Shown: positions 62,501 through 64,000, counted from the first letter of the stretch. The stretch: DNA of 64,000 nucleotides from Tenrec ecaudatus (GCF_050624435.1 NC_134530.1:142950721-143014720), one strand, 5' to 3'. Numbers and translations: made by a program. Notes: a model not told the origin generated them from the sequence alone.

Positions 62501-63430
62501 AACGATTTAATTTATTTTGATGCAAATATAGTGTGACTGAGAAACCAGATGTTTTGTTAATGTGGCTGTGCGCTATGTTGGACAGTGCCCAGCTGAAGCA
62601 CCCTGGGGGTAGAAATGGAGAAATGGTAGAAAGCACTCGGGGGGGTTACGTGCTGAGCACGCCTCAGGTGCCAGATCCATACTTAGTGTTCAAAAGTTCA
62701 TGAAAAATACATAATTAAAAGTTTATGGAATTTCCCATGAACATATTAAAGGCTTCTCATGTACGTTATTTCACTGAATCCTTAAGACAACCCTTGAAGT
62801 AAGTAACTTGCTAATGATCATACTGAGTTAGAAAAAAGCAGAGTCCGTGTGAACTCAGCTCTAGTTCCGACACCCAAGCTTCATGCCTTGTTCCCTTCCA
62901 GCCAGAGGCATCCCATCAGATCCAAATCTCATGTGCTGCCCTCCACTACGATTTCCAGGCCATGTACATGTACATTGGCATGTACATGTTGTTTTCATAT
63001 GAAATAAATAAGAGAGGGTATTATCTTTTAGATGAGAGTAATGAGATCGTTATCGAGTGATTTGCCCAAACTCTGTGTGGGGACTTGAAGTTGAACTTGA
63101 AGTGGGGCTAGCCTCGCCTGGCTGTTGATGGTCGAGGCACACCACTGCTATGTGTTTTCTTCTGAGCAGTGTAATGGTGCCACATTTGAAGTTGGTTAAG
63201 TTAGACATTTCAAAACGTCTATAATCAATATAGCTTTGGAAGTATTTTAATATGATTGTTGTTTTATTTTTCACTTTTTAGTGCTCGACAGAAACCCAGA
63301 GCTAATTATTTAGAGGACAGGAAAAATGGATCAAAACTGATCATTTTTGTAATTGGAGGAATTACGTATTCTGAAATGCGCTGTGCTTATGAAGTTTCCC
63401 AAGCACATAAGTCTTGTGAAGTAATTATTG
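5525..63430 (+). CDS. STXBP3: STXBP3 (Munc18c), 18 exons seen, 3' end outside window
   Basis: Syntaxin-binding protein 3 is a Sec1/Munc18 (SM) family protein. It binds syntaxin-4 and SNARE complexes at the plasma membrane and regulates vesicle fusion, classically GLUT4 vesicle docking and exocytosis (family knowledge). Eighteen exons join into an open frame of 561 codons plus one base with no stop. The protein starts [15 protein letters not shown] and contains [40 protein letters not shown] and [18 protein letters not shown], which match mammalian STXBP3 almost residue for residue. Rough SM layout: domain 1 in residues 1-135, domain 2 in 136-245 and again after 480, domain 3 between. It is cytosolic or peripheral, with no signal peptide or membrane segment. 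Every intron has an AG acceptor. All donors are GT except intron 9, which is GC. About 31 C-terminal residues (the last exon) are missing from the window. STXBP1 and STXBP2 are much more divergent, so the paralogue call is firm. Confidence 0.97.
6060..6879. other. Start of intron 1, no recognised element
   Basis: GC content falls after the island. Includes a poly-T run near 6145 and a GC-rich patch at 6285-6420. No conserved coding frame is seen; the short open frames here are chance. Confidence 0.5.
6880..7025 (-). mobile_element. RTE LINE fragment
   Basis: ATAATTCAAATGCATCAGTTC and CATGCATATGAGG match the RTE segment also seen at 19890-19960, same orientation. Confidence 0.6.
7119..7625 (+). 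mobile_element. Old L1 (L1M-type) 3' fragment
   Basis: AATAGCCAAGAAGTGGAAA, CCCAAATGCCCATCGACTCATG and the TGGTATGGAATATTATTTGGC block are typical of mammalian L1 3' ends. A short local duplication of GGAATATTATTTGGCAAT is present near 7271-7307. Confidence 0.75.
7866..8037 (-). mobile_element. AfroSINE-type SINE
   Basis: From TGCCATCGAGTCAGTGCTGA to CACCACCAGGGCTCC: complete minus-strand copy. Confidence 0.8.
8045..8250 (+). mobile_element. AfroSINE-type SINE, diverged
   Basis: AAAGGTCACAGGTTTAAACC, GGAAACCCTGTGGGGC and GACTCAGAATCAACTCAATAG. It follows the previous copy head to head. Confidence 0.65.
8251..9202. other. Intron 1 stretch, no recognised element
   Basis: A C-rich tract near 8385-8405 and AT-rich sequence. 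No exon-like frame with splice signals that fits STXBP3. Confidence 0.4.
9203..9400 (-). mobile_element. AfroSINE-type SINE
   Basis: AACTCACTGCCATTGAGTCAG to CCCACCAGAGCT, diverged minus-strand copy. Confidence 0.7.
9805..9975 (-). mobile_element. AfroSINE-type SINE
   Basis: CCCACTGCTGTCAATATTCTC, GCAGAACTGCCCCATAGGGT and ACGCCACTGTGC, minus strand. Confidence 0.65.
10478..12004 (-). mobile_element. L1 3' UTR, long 5'-truncated copy
   Basis: Begins with ATCATCTTATTGGGGGCTTG, the reverse complement of a tail ending CCCCAATAAAATGATT plus poly(A). It then follows the long non-coding block shared with copies at 38517, 46277 and 57804 (GTTGCTTCTGAGCTAGATGG, TCTTGCATTGAGGGAGTAC). No ORF2 remains. 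An L1M-like fragment (TTTTATTGGCACTTCATCC) sits just before it at 10384-10445. Confidence 0.7.
12005..12044 (+). repeat. Exact 20-base tandem duplication
   Basis: CTTCGTTGCTCAGAGTTAAG occurs twice in a row at 12005-12024 and 12025-12044 at the end of the L1 copy. Confidence 0.95.
12265..12412 (+). mobile_element. RTE LINE 3' end
   Basis: GAAGGCCCTCAATGAGGTGG, then the terminal ACTCAATGGCACCTAACAGC. Short 5'-truncated copy. Confidence 0.7.
12732..12781 (+). CDS. STXBP3: STXBP3 coding exon 2
   Basis: Acceptor TTTGCAG, donor AAG|GTAGAA. Encodes residues 17-33, [17 protein letters not shown], and joins exon 1 in phase 1. The [10 protein letters not shown] stretch is typical of domain 1 in STXBP3. 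Confidence 0.97.
12950..13055 (-). mobile_element. RTE LINE fragment
   Basis: TTGCTGTGCTGAGCCCATGG and GTTGAAGGCCCTCTTTTTCAC are the reverse complement of the RTE 3' region. A 28-base L1 tail (AAATCATTTTATTGGGG) follows at 13069-13096. Confidence 0.6.
13098..13375 (+). mobile_element. MIR SINE interrupted by a mariner MITE
   Basis: MIR body (AAATCCTGACTTTACCACG, AATGGGCTTGTTAATAC) resumes after 13289 as TAAATATGAAATGAATT and TAGAACAGCACCTGG. The gap at 13206-13288 is a palindromic element of about 80 bases (CATCAAAAGTTTGTGG to GGATTTTTTGAACCTC), flanked by TA. Confidence 0.6.
13681..13762 (+). CDS. STXBP3: STXBP3 coding exon 3
   Basis: Acceptor TTTTAAG, donor G|GTAAGT. Encodes residues 34-60, from [17 protein letters not shown] to AEGIT. 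The motif LDEFTTKLL is a hallmark of SM domain 1. Ala replaces a Glu of the human protein in LLAEGIT (from memory). Confidence 0.97.
14324..14386 (+). mobile_element. Very short L1 tail insertion
   Basis: GAATTGTGATAAGAATTGTAT and GAGCCCCTAATAAATTG then an A-rich tail. The direct repeat ATATGCCCC flanks it at 14315-14323 and 14387-14395, so this is a real 5'-truncated insertion only about 63 bases long. Confidence 0.75.
15018..15125 (-). mobile_element. AfroSINE-type SINE, partial
   Basis: CTCGCTGCTGTCGAGTTGG with a diverged body, minus strand. Confidence 0.55.
15935..16135 (+). mobile_element. AfroSINE-type SINE
   Basis: CTGGTGGCTAGTGGTTATGAG to TAGCATTGACTCGATGGCAG, nearly complete plus-strand copy. 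Confidence 0.75.
16140..16290 (+). mobile_element. MIR SINE
   Basis: TTCCGGAGTCAGACTGATC, GCTGTGTAACTTTGGAGAAG and the following core fit the ancient MIR consensus. Confidence 0.6.
16305..16425 (-). mobile_element. AfroSINE-type SINE, partial
   Basis: CAAACTCACTGCCCTTGAGC, CATAGCAACCCTGCAGGAC, minus strand. Confidence 0.7.
16494..16690 (+). mobile_element. AfroSINE-type SINE
   Basis: GGATCCCTGGTGGCTTAAAGG, CCATGGGAGAAAGATGTGGC, TGAGTTGGAATCAATG. Lies about 280 bases upstream of exon 4. Confidence 0.75.
16971..17047 (+). CDS. STXBP3: STXBP3 coding exon 4
   Basis: Acceptor TTGCTAG, donor AAG|GTGAGT. Encodes [20 protein letters not shown] and IAPTSK, residues 61-86. This is the conserved SM segment 'NREP...AIYF(I)xPT' of domain 1. 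Confidence 0.97.
17299..17490 (+). mobile_element. AfroSINE-type SINE
   Basis: GGAGCCCTGGTGGCACAGTG, AAGTTCAGTGGTTCAAAATC, GCTATGAGTTGGAATTGCC. One of the best-preserved copies in the window. Confidence 0.85.
17491..18649. other. Intron 4, AT-rich, no recognised gene
   Basis: Contains short (TA)n and (CA/TA) runs near 17908 and 18365-18395. Nothing coding is seen. Confidence 0.5.
18650..19500 (+). mobile_element. RTE/BovB-type LINE with RT motif
   Basis: One frame reads [16 protein letters not shown], the RTE reverse-transcriptase segment after GVRQG, then [10 protein letters not shown]. Further on, [14 protein letters not shown]-like and [11 protein letters not shown]-like segments follow in other frames. 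Frameshifts and stops throughout; not active. Confidence 0.8.
19545..20044 (-). mobile_element. RTE LINE 3' part
   Basis: Minus-strand copy starting at the 3' end (GTTGGGTGCTGTTGAGTCAG), with TTCTTCTTTTGGCAGTTAATG and TTCAGATGCATCGATTC. It lies tail to tail with the plus-strand copy at 18650. A SINE is inserted at its far end. Confidence 0.75.
20045..20229 (+). mobile_element. AfroSINE-type SINE with 12-base target duplication
   Basis: TTGGACTGCTAACTTCAAGG, AAAACCACCAGCTATTCC and GAGTTGGCATCAGG. Flanked by TTTGTGACATTG at 20033-20044 and 20230-20241, so it jumped into the older RTE sequence. Confidence 0.85.
20242..20800 (-). mobile_element. LINE-derived sequence, probably afrotherian L1 or RTE
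   Basis: GTTGTGATCCCAGTTAGGATG, CATCTAGTTGTCCTGGTCTC and TAGGCCTTTGGACTAGTTG resemble a known afrotherian LINE 3' region as I recall it. Contains a 53-base tandem duplication. Confidence 0.45.
20602..20707 (+). repeat. 53-base tandem duplication
   Basis: Two units, 20602-20654 and 20655-20707, start GATGCTCAGAAGTG and end CTCAGGGAGT. They differ at one base (A versus G). Confidence 0.9.
21385..21463 (+). CDS. STXBP3: STXBP3 coding exon 5
   Basis: Acceptor TTTTTAAG, donor T|GTAAGT. Encodes residues 87-112, [20 protein letters not shown] then YIYFTD. Part of the Rossmann-like fold of domain 1. Confidence 0.97.
21464..23614. other. Intron 5
   Basis: Includes a GC-rich unassigned block at about 21930-22140, a (AC)n run near 22170 and a short L1 tail at 22595-22662 (ATTATGATAAGAGCTGTACG, CCCCCAATAAAATG). 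The remainder is AT-rich and unassigned. Confidence 0.55.
23615..23715 (+). CDS. STXBP3: STXBP3 coding exon 6
   Basis: Acceptor CTCTCAG, donor CAG|GTACTT. Encodes residues 113-146, including [20 protein letters not shown] and [12 protein letters not shown]. It spans the end of domain 1 and entry into domain 2. Confidence 0.97.
24075..24206 (-). mobile_element. L1 3' UTR fragment
   Basis: GATCATTTTATTGGGAGCTC, ACAGTCCATACATCAATTG, TTTCTATTAAGCCCTTGG. Reverse-oriented tail, 5'-truncated. Confidence 0.75.
24345..24525 (+). mobile_element. MIR SINE
   Basis: GCAAAGAGGTTAAGTAACTG and AAATCACACAGCTAGTAA match the MIR core and tail. Confidence 0.75.
24526..25369. other. Intron 6 stretch, unassigned
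   Basis: AT-rich, no coding or repeat call that I can support. Confidence 0.4.
25370..25660 (+). repeat. Old mammalian repeat, family uncertain
   Basis: TGAGTGGTTTAAACAAGAGG, TTTATTTCTTGTTCATGTAA and the region ending in a GA-rich stretch resemble a widespread ancient mammalian repeat. Exact family not recalled. Confidence 0.35.
25755..26605 (-). mobile_element. Cluster of AfroSINE-type copies
   Basis: A short plus-strand tail lies at 25755-25800 (GTGAGTCAGAATTGACTC). Minus-strand copies lie at 26185-26395 (CCATTGGTGTCCAGGTGATTC) and 26398-26605 (CAGCCATCAAGTTGATTCTT to ACTACCAAGGCCCC). Sequence between 25800 and 26180 is unassigned. Confidence 0.6.
26606..27399. other. Intron 6 stretch, unassigned
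   Basis: No coding signal. Purine-rich patch at 26900-27090. Confidence 0.4.
27400..28360 (+). mobile_element. Old L1 (L1M-type) 3' region
   Basis: AATCCACTACTAATGGGAATG, GCACCGTTCACAATAGCC, CAATGCCCATCAGCAGATG and GGATAAATTAAATG are standard L1 3' landmarks. Contains a C run near 27655 and (CA)n at 28330-28350. Confidence 0.8.
28459..28638 (-). mobile_element. SPIN-like hAT non-autonomous element (180 bases)
   Basis: Starts GTGGTTCTCAACCTTCC and ends CCACAGGTTGAGAACTGCTG, giving inverted hAT termini. The body has GGTGACCCCTGTGAAAGGG and CAAAGGGGTCGCGG. It is flanked by a perfect 8-base duplication GCCTAACA at 28451-28458 and 28639-28646. SPIN elements are known to have entered several tetrapods horizontally, tenrec included. 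Confidence 0.85.
29090..29150 (+). mobile_element. AfroSINE-type SINE tail
   Basis: GAGTTGCTATGAATCAGCATC and ATGGCAGTGAGTTTC, short remnant. Confidence 0.5.
29542..29696 (+). CDS. STXBP3: STXBP3 coding exon 7
   Basis: Acceptor GATTTAG, donor AG|GTAAGG. Encodes residues 147-197, with [20 protein letters not shown], the variable linker [14 protein letters not shown] and [12 protein letters not shown]. Domain 2. The longest exon in the window. Confidence 0.97.
29960..30565 (-). mobile_element. RTE LINE 3' half
   Basis: GGTGGTTCCGACTCATAGTC, TTTGCCAAGCCTTTTCCAGG, then ACAGTTTTCACATGGAAATGA and AACTTAGTTCTCAAAGTGAC. Begins 260 bases after exon 7. Confidence 0.75.
30755..30826 (+). repeat. GA-rich microsatellite (GGAA/GAAA)n
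   Basis: Continuous purine run of GAAGGAAGGAAG and AAAGAAAGAAAG units. Confidence 0.9.
30830..31600 (-). mobile_element. RTE/BovB-type reverse transcriptase remnant
   Basis: The minus strand reads [20 protein letters not shown] and further upstream [20 protein letters not shown]-like sequence, which aligns with BovB/RTE text around 'NRELPDVQAGFRKGRGTRDQ'. Stops break the frame. Confidence 0.75.
31780..33570 (+). mobile_element. Decayed mariner transposon with nested SPIN
   Basis: From the Met at 31967 the frame reads [20 protein letters not shown] and [12 protein letters not shown], with [11 protein letters not shown] and [17 protein letters not shown], the mariner transposase N-terminal half. 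After frameshifts come [33 protein letters not shown] and [14 protein letters not shown]. Mariner transposases normally have Asp where this copy shows Asn in the last motif. A SPIN-like element of 468 bases interrupts the coding region at 32626. The outer terminal repeats are not resolved, so both ends are approximate. Not active. Confidence 0.8.
32626..33093 (+). mobile_element. SPIN hAT element inside the mariner
   Basis: Starts CAGCGGTTCTCAACCTGTGG and continues with TTTCACAGGGGTCACCTAAG then ACCATCGG, characteristic of SPIN. It ends GGCTGAGAACCACTG. The 8 bases on each side, ATTTAGAG and GTCTAGAG, match at 6 of 8 and fit the hAT target preference nTCTAGAn. No transposase frame is present, so it is non-autonomous. 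Confidence 0.85.
34010..34592 (-). mobile_element. RTE LINE 5' (endonuclease) region
   Basis: Minus strand; contains ATTTCTTCATGACTGCCTAAT, CATTCCATTTACTAATGC and CTATGCATTCCATGTCCTG. It resumes at 34816 after a SINE. Assigned by its match to the remembered RTE sequence and by its position beside the other RTE pieces. Confidence 0.5.
34604..34804 (+). mobile_element. AfroSINE-type SINE with 11-base target duplication
   Basis: GGAGCTCTGCTGGTATAGTG to AAGAGTCAGAATTGACTCAG. ATATCTCACAA flanks it at 34593-34603 and 34805-34815. It is nested in RTE sequence. Confidence 0.85.
34816..35010 (-). mobile_element. RTE LINE, continuation after the SINE
   Basis: AGTCTGCTGCTATAACCTTAG, TTTTGATAGTCCGGAAATTG. 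Same orientation and order as 34010-34592. Confidence 0.45.
35011..35644. other. Intron 7 stretch, unassigned
   Basis: AT-rich, no supportable feature. Confidence 0.4.
35645..36050 (-). repeat. Unclassified retroposon-like repeat, - copy
   Basis: Reverse complement of the family seen at 2200-2625: TTAGAGAAACAAATCCACAT, ATTAGCCCATATGTCTGACA, AAGGGTCTCCACATGGCTG. It begins with a T run (poly(A) tail on the other strand), so it looks like a retroposon. Confidence 0.55.
36280..36370 (-). mobile_element. RTE LINE 3' tip
   Basis: TTGTTAGGTATTATTGACTTGG, TCATAGGGACCCTATGCC. Confidence 0.5.
36545..36800 (+). mobile_element. Old L1 3' fragment
   Basis: CAACATTGTTTGTAATGTATA and AAATTGAAGATGACTTAAAT followed by decayed L1 3' sequence. 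Confidence 0.5.
36855..36940. mobile_element. Mariner-type palindromic MITE
   Basis: GGAGCTTCAAAAAGTTTTATG and CCATGAACTTTTTGGAGCCC form inverted termini. The whole unit is about 80 bases. Best-preserved copy. Confidence 0.7.
37320..37826 (+). mobile_element. RTE LINE 3' half
   Basis: AATTACCTCATATGCATATG, GGACATTGAATAAGGAAGACC, ACATACTTTGGATGTACTG and the 3' tip GACTCAACAGCACCTAACAGC. Confidence 0.8.
37838..37985 (+). mobile_element. AfroSINE-type SINE
   Basis: GGATCCTGGTGACATACTGG, GGAAACCCTATGGGGAAGTTC, TATAGGGTTGCTA. It follows the RTE tail directly. Confidence 0.75.
38228..38406 (-). mobile_element. AfroSINE-type SINE
   Basis: CCCAGTGTTGTTGTTGAGTC to CACTGTGCCACCAGGGCCC, complete minus-strand copy. 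Confidence 0.8.
38517..40000 (+). mobile_element. L1 3' UTR insertion next to exon 8
   Basis: Plus-strand, 5'-truncated copy ending CCCCAATAAAAAGATTTATT and an A-rich tail. AAAAGAATAATTGTTTA lies at 38500-38516 and again at 40001-40017: a perfect 17-base target-site duplication. The second copy ends 22 bases before exon 8. Internally, a unit of roughly 230-260 bases occurs twice (AACAAAGCCCACA near 39025 and 39266). No ORF2 frame is present. Confidence 0.9.
40040..40130 (+). CDS. STXBP3: STXBP3 coding exon 8
   Basis: Encodes residues 198-228, [20 protein letters not shown] then [11 protein letters not shown]. The acceptor tract CTTTATCTTTTCATTTCCAG is strong, but it is preceded within 40 bases by the tail of an L1 insertion. 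The donor AAG|GTGTTG is weak: it lacks G at +5. No other in-frame donor is obvious. Confidence 0.96.
40308..40345 (+). repeat. 19-base tandem duplication
   Basis: TAACCCAGTTACGTGTAAC at 40308-40326 is repeated exactly at 40327-40345. Confidence 0.9.
40497..40680 (+). mobile_element. MIR SINE
   Basis: TAGCTCTGTGACCTTGGATAA, GAGTTAGATTTCCATATATA, AATTAAATGAGTCAACAGG follow the MIR order. Confidence 0.65.
40681..42512. other. Intron 8
   Basis: Two more MIR-like stretches: 41500-41695 (ATTTCATTTTATAAGTAAGG, GTAAACAGGTTAAGCTTACC) and 42000-42160 (GGAAGCAGACCTGGGTCAGC). The rest is unassigned. Confidence 0.5.
42513..42637 (+). CDS. STXBP3: STXBP3 coding exon 9 (GC donor)
   Basis: Acceptor TTTTAG. 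Encodes residues 229-269, [20 protein letters not shown], then [20 protein letters not shown] and Tyr. This is the core DRGFDP...HE(L/F)T(F/Y)QAMxYDLLPI motif of SM proteins. Frame and homology put the exon end after TACAA, so the donor is AA|GCAAGT. The nearby GTATAA would give an early stop when joined to exon 10. Confidence 0.96.
43040..43285 (-). mobile_element. L1 3' UTR insertion with 14-base target duplication
   Basis: Starts with a T run, then CATTCAACTCTTATCACAATC and GCCCCTGGCATCAGCTC. TGTCGATATAATAT flanks it at 43026-43039 and 43286-43299, exactly. Confidence 0.92.
43662..43845 (+). mobile_element. AfroSINE-type SINE
   Basis: GGAGCCCTGTTGGCACCGAC, GACTGCTGACCAAAAGGTCAG, TGAGTCAGACCAACTTGAG. 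Confidence 0.8.
44526..44755 (-). mobile_element. Old L1 3' UTR
   Basis: TTTATTGAGATATAATTCAC and ATATCATACAATTAAATAG, the standard reverse-complement start of many mammalian L1 3' UTRs. Confidence 0.75.
45288..45540 (+). mobile_element. AfroSINE-type SINE
   Basis: GAGGAGCCCCAGTGGCCTAG, CTGCTCACTGCAAGGTCAGC, then an atypically GC-rich tail. The 3' boundary is uncertain. Confidence 0.65.
45955..46030. mobile_element. Mariner-type palindromic MITE
   Basis: GGAGACTTCAAGAAGTTGGTG and ACAAACTTTCTGCAGTCCCC, diverged inverted termini; lies about 90 bases before exon 10. Confidence 0.5.
46121..46216 (+). CDS. STXBP3: STXBP3 coding exon 10
   Basis: Acceptor CTTGTAG, donor GA|GTATGT. Encodes residues 270-301, from [20 protein letters not shown] to [12 protein letters not shown]. 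Residue 291 is Gly where I recall Arg in human and mouse. The acidic EEDDD run and LW..RHRHIA are conserved SM features. Confidence 0.97.
46277..47947 (-). mobile_element. L1 3' UTR, long copy after exon 10
   Basis: Starts with GAATCATTTTATTAGGGGC and runs further 5' than the other copies (GGCCGGCCAAATGGTCTTC, CTCTGTGGATTGGCTTCTC). TATTAGTCC at 46268-46276 and 47948-47956 is a candidate 9-base target duplication. It begins 60 bases after the exon 10 donor and ends 86 bases before exon 11, so it fills most of intron 10. No reading frame of LINE type is seen. Confidence 0.8.
48034..48091 (+). CDS. STXBP3: STXBP3 coding exon 11
   Basis: Acceptor TTGACAG, donor AAG|GTAAGA. Completes Glu302 and encodes [19 protein letters not shown] to residue 321, the start of the domain 3a helical hairpin. 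Confidence 0.97.
48388..48541 (+). repeat. 77-base tandem duplication in intron 11
   Basis: Units at 48388-48464 and 48465-48541, each starting CACTTTTGGGGATTACATTC and ending AAATACTGTG. I see one difference (TTCCAT versus TTGCAT). Confidence 0.92.
48542..50112. other. Intron 11 remainder
   Basis: One AfroSINE-type copy on the minus strand at 49395-49562 (CAGCCATCTAATCAAGTCTG). The rest is unassigned. The open frames at 48717-49430 show no family features. Confidence 0.5.
50113..50178 (+). CDS. STXBP3: STXBP3 coding exon 12
   Basis: Acceptor CTCCTAG, donor AAG|GTAGGC. Encodes residues 322-343, [20 protein letters not shown] then TK. The M(P)xF/Y-x-K motif belongs to the domain 3a tip that engages SNAREs in the family. 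Confidence 0.97.
50329..50351 (+). repeat. (AT)n microsatellite
   Basis: About 11 AT units in a row. Confidence 0.9.
50698..50778 (+). CDS. STXBP3: STXBP3 coding exon 13
   Basis: Acceptor TTTCCAG after a long pyrimidine run, donor CAG|GTGTGT. Encodes residues 344-370, [20 protein letters not shown] then KLCKTEQ. The HL.LAE.CM motif is conserved in SM domain 3. Confidence 0.97.
50985..52450. repeat. LTR-like interspersed repeat, copy 3 (long)
   Basis: CACACTCACACAGACACC then TGATTATTTATCAAAGGGAAAC matches the start of copies 1, 2 and 4. The following 1.4 kb has moderate GC, with direct motifs such as AACAAACCAACAAACC near 52160. The frames inside are chance. No retroviral gene is recognised. 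Family unknown; the extent is a guess. Confidence 0.35.
52480..52800 (-). mobile_element. RTE LINE 3' region, GC-shifted
   Basis: CATTCGTAGCAACCCCTATC, CAGTCCACCTCCTTGCAGG and CTTCTCCAGGGACGGGCCCC follow the RTE 3' order. More GC-rich than other copies. Confidence 0.5.
53035..53222 (-). mobile_element. AfroSINE-type SINE
   Basis: CCACTGAGTCCCATTCCGAC to TTGGGCCACCCGGCTCCTT, minus strand, 300 bases upstream of exon 14. Confidence 0.8.
53526..53664 (+). CDS. STXBP3: STXBP3 coding exon 14
   Basis: Acceptor CCTGAAG, donor G|GTAATC. Encodes residues 371-416, [20 protein letters not shown], then [20 protein letters not shown] and YIFGIN. The 'EQDLA.G.D..G' and 'DKIR.ILLYI' motifs are typical of SM domain 3. 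Confidence 0.97.
53872..53978 (+). CDS. STXBP3: STXBP3 coding exon 15
   Basis: Acceptor GTCTAAG, donor CAA|GTAAGA. Encodes residues 417-452, [20 protein letters not shown] then [23 protein letters not shown] and 'NW..LG.P' are family motifs. The exon is more GC-rich than its neighbours. Confidence 0.97.
54335..54990 (-). mobile_element. L1 3' UTR copy
   Basis: T run, AATCATTTTATTAGGGGCAC, TTGGGATCATGATAGTG, ACAATGATAGGATTTTTTG. 5'-truncated. Confidence 0.8.
55253..55345 (+). CDS. STXBP3: STXBP3 coding exon 16
   Basis: Acceptor GTTTCAG, donor GAG|GTAAAA. Encodes residues 453-483, [20 protein letters not shown] then [11 protein letters not shown]. The R(S)[16 protein letters not shown] motif marks the return to domain 2. 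Confidence 0.97.
55690..56480. repeat. LTR-like interspersed repeat, copy 4
   Basis: GTTGCCATGGCCACACAGAAG and GGGGAAGTCAACAGGTTAACC match copy 1. CG- and C/T-rich body. An overlapping open frame of 187 codons (55741-56304) has no recognisable domain and lies in repeat sequence, so I do not call it a gene. Confidence 0.4.
56481..57224. other. Intron 16 stretch, unassigned
   Basis: AT-rich, no supportable feature. Confidence 0.4.
57225..57295. mobile_element. Mariner-type MITE, partial
   Basis: GGAGCTTCAAAAAGTTGATG matches one terminus; the other end is decayed. Confidence 0.45.
57804..59540 (-). mobile_element. L1 3' UTR insertion next to exon 17
   Basis: ATCATTTTATTGGGGGCTCT at the left end. 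ACAGCATTTTCT at 57792-57803 and ACAACATTTTCT at 59541-59552 give a 12-base target duplication with one mismatch. At 58117 the sequence jumps back (GTGTCAAGCGCATATG), so about 250 bases of the 3' end are present twice. A unit near 240 bases (GGGCTTTGTTGCTTCTGA at 58776 and 59018) is also doubled. Confidence 0.85.
59580..59665 (+). CDS. STXBP3: STXBP3 coding exon 17
   Basis: Acceptor TTCCCTAG, donor AG|GTAAAC. Encodes residues 484-511, [20 protein letters not shown] then VWNGSGAV. An L1 element with its target duplication ends only about 39 bases upstream of this exon. Confidence 0.97.
60656..60970. mobile_element. MER2-like Tigger DNA transposon
   Basis: CAGTCGGCTTCCCATATCTG after TA, ATTCAACCAGTGTGGATCG, GAGAATGTACATAGGTTATG and GGATTTTGGTATTGGAGGGG follow the MER2 order. 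Diverged, with an internal deletion. Confidence 0.6.
61018..61166 (-). mobile_element. L1 3' UTR fragment
   Basis: AATCTTATTGGGGGTCTCTT, CATATGTTGCCATCAACATT, GAGCCCTTGGTATCAGCTC. Confidence 0.75.
61675..61850 (+). mobile_element. SPIN-like hAT non-autonomous element
   Basis: CAGCGGTTCTCAACCTGTGG to AAGGTTGAGAACCACTG, about 176 bases, with ACCCTTTCACAGGGG inside. No clean 8-base duplication is visible at the flanks. Confidence 0.8.
61851..63281. other. Intron 17 distal part
   Basis: A mariner-type MITE lies at 62689-62765 (GTTCAAAAGTTCATGAAAAA, CCCATGAACATATTAAAGG). The 122-codon open frame at 62082-62450 has no recognised domain. The rest is unassigned. Confidence 0.45.
63282..63430 (+). 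CDS. STXBP3: STXBP3 coding exon 18 (last in window)
   Basis: Acceptor TTTTTAG, donor G|GTAAGA. Encodes residues 512-561, [20 protein letters not shown], then [20 protein letters not shown] and [10 protein letters not shown]. 'FV.GG.TYSEMR.AYEV' is the C-terminal SM signature. The frame leaves with one base of the next codon. The final exon (expected start GSTH, from memory) is not in the window. Confidence 0.97.
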
Positions 63431-63726
63431 GTAAGACTTGTCTTGTTTTTTACATTTAAGAATAAATTGTTGATTGCAAAGAAAGAATTTTTTTTCTTCT
63501 CATTACAAAATGCCAGAATTTTTTCCTAGGAGATAACTTATTTATTTTTATATAATCAGATTTTTGGGGAAATGAACATGTATTGCATTCTGTGCTTTGT
63601 ACCTCTTATCACTGGCTAATTTTTGATACATAAATACATTTCTACTTCAGAAATAGTTTTGCAGTAAGGTGGTGGGTATGGACCTCACATTGGCAAGCAC
63701 TGCCTGGAGTGTAGTTTTAGGAATTT

Positions 63727-64000
63727 CAGGTGATCACTGAAGATATGGTTGCTATAGGAAAAGGTGGTGAAGAAAACAGTAGGTGTCCAGCTATCAGAAA
63801 GATTAGCATCTGGGTCTTAAGGCTTGTCTTAAAACAAGCAGCCATCTAGGTGAGGGTGTCAGCTAAGTACACATGGAAGAAGCACACAAGCCATGTGACT
63901 CAAGGATCGTAAGTAGTAAAATCCAAGACTAGAGGAGGGAATTGCATTAGAGCTTACATTTTGAGCACCTGGGTTGCAGAAGACTATGAATCACAGCAGA
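63727..64000 (+). mobile_element. L1 3' UTR copy running off the edge
   Basis: ATCACTGAAGATATGGTTGC, GGTCTTAAGGCTTGTCTTA, AGCCATCTAGGTGAGGG, ACTAGAGGAGGGAATTGC. Same internal unit as at 38895-39330. Confidence 0.7.

Noticed and set aside
1-64000. CRISPR arrays, bacterial operons, phage, integrative elements or a hidden new defence system
   Set aside because: No regularly spaced repeats, no dense coding, and clear spliceosomal introns and mammalian transposons throughout.

Overview
The window is vertebrate nuclear DNA from a placental mammal. It holds one protein-coding gene on the + strand, STXBP3 (syntaxin-binding protein 3, Munc18c), spread over about 58 kb. Eighteen coding exons can be read, from the start codon at 5525 to 63430. 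They join into one uninterrupted frame of 561 codons plus one base. The family protein is about 592 residues, so only the last coding exon and the 3' UTR lie beyond the right edge. I see no other intact protein gene, no tRNA or rRNA gene, no CRISPR array and no operon-like structure. The other open frames are chance frames or transposon remnants.

The repeats point to Afrotheria and most likely to a tenrec such as Echinops telfairi. Evidence: tRNA-derived AfroSINE-type SINEs with a head like ggagccctggtggc and a tail like ctatgagtcggaat; RTE/BovB-type LINE fragments of the afrotherian kind; and hAT transposons matching the SPIN family, which is known from tenrec but was not reported from elephant. 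The species call is inference from repeats recalled from memory, with no database search.

Layout. 1-5250: 5' flank full of repeats (SINEs, RTE fragments, LTR-like repeats). 5260-6060: CpG-rich promoter island with a palindromic CRE, two GC boxes and exon 1. 5574-12731: intron 1, with L1, SINEs and a long L1 3' UTR copy. 12732-29696: exons 2-7 in repeat-rich introns. 29697-40039: intron 7, the largest, holding RTE reverse-transcriptase remnants, a decayed mariner with a SPIN inserted in it, and an L1 lying directly against exon 8. 40040-55345: exons 8-16. 55346-59579: intron 16, with a second L1 lying 39 bases from exon 17. 59580-63430: exons 17 and 18. 63727-64000: another L1 that runs off the edge.

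The most interesting points concern splicing and transposition. Intron 9 must use a GC donor to keep the frame. Two L1 insertions with target-site duplications sit 22-40 bases upstream of splice acceptors (exons 8 and 17); in the first case the L1 tail itself carries a TATTAAT branch-point-like motif. A SPIN element lies inside the mariner, and a second SPIN copy has a perfect 8-base target duplication. I found no previously undescribed biological system. The novelty is in genome evolution at this locus.
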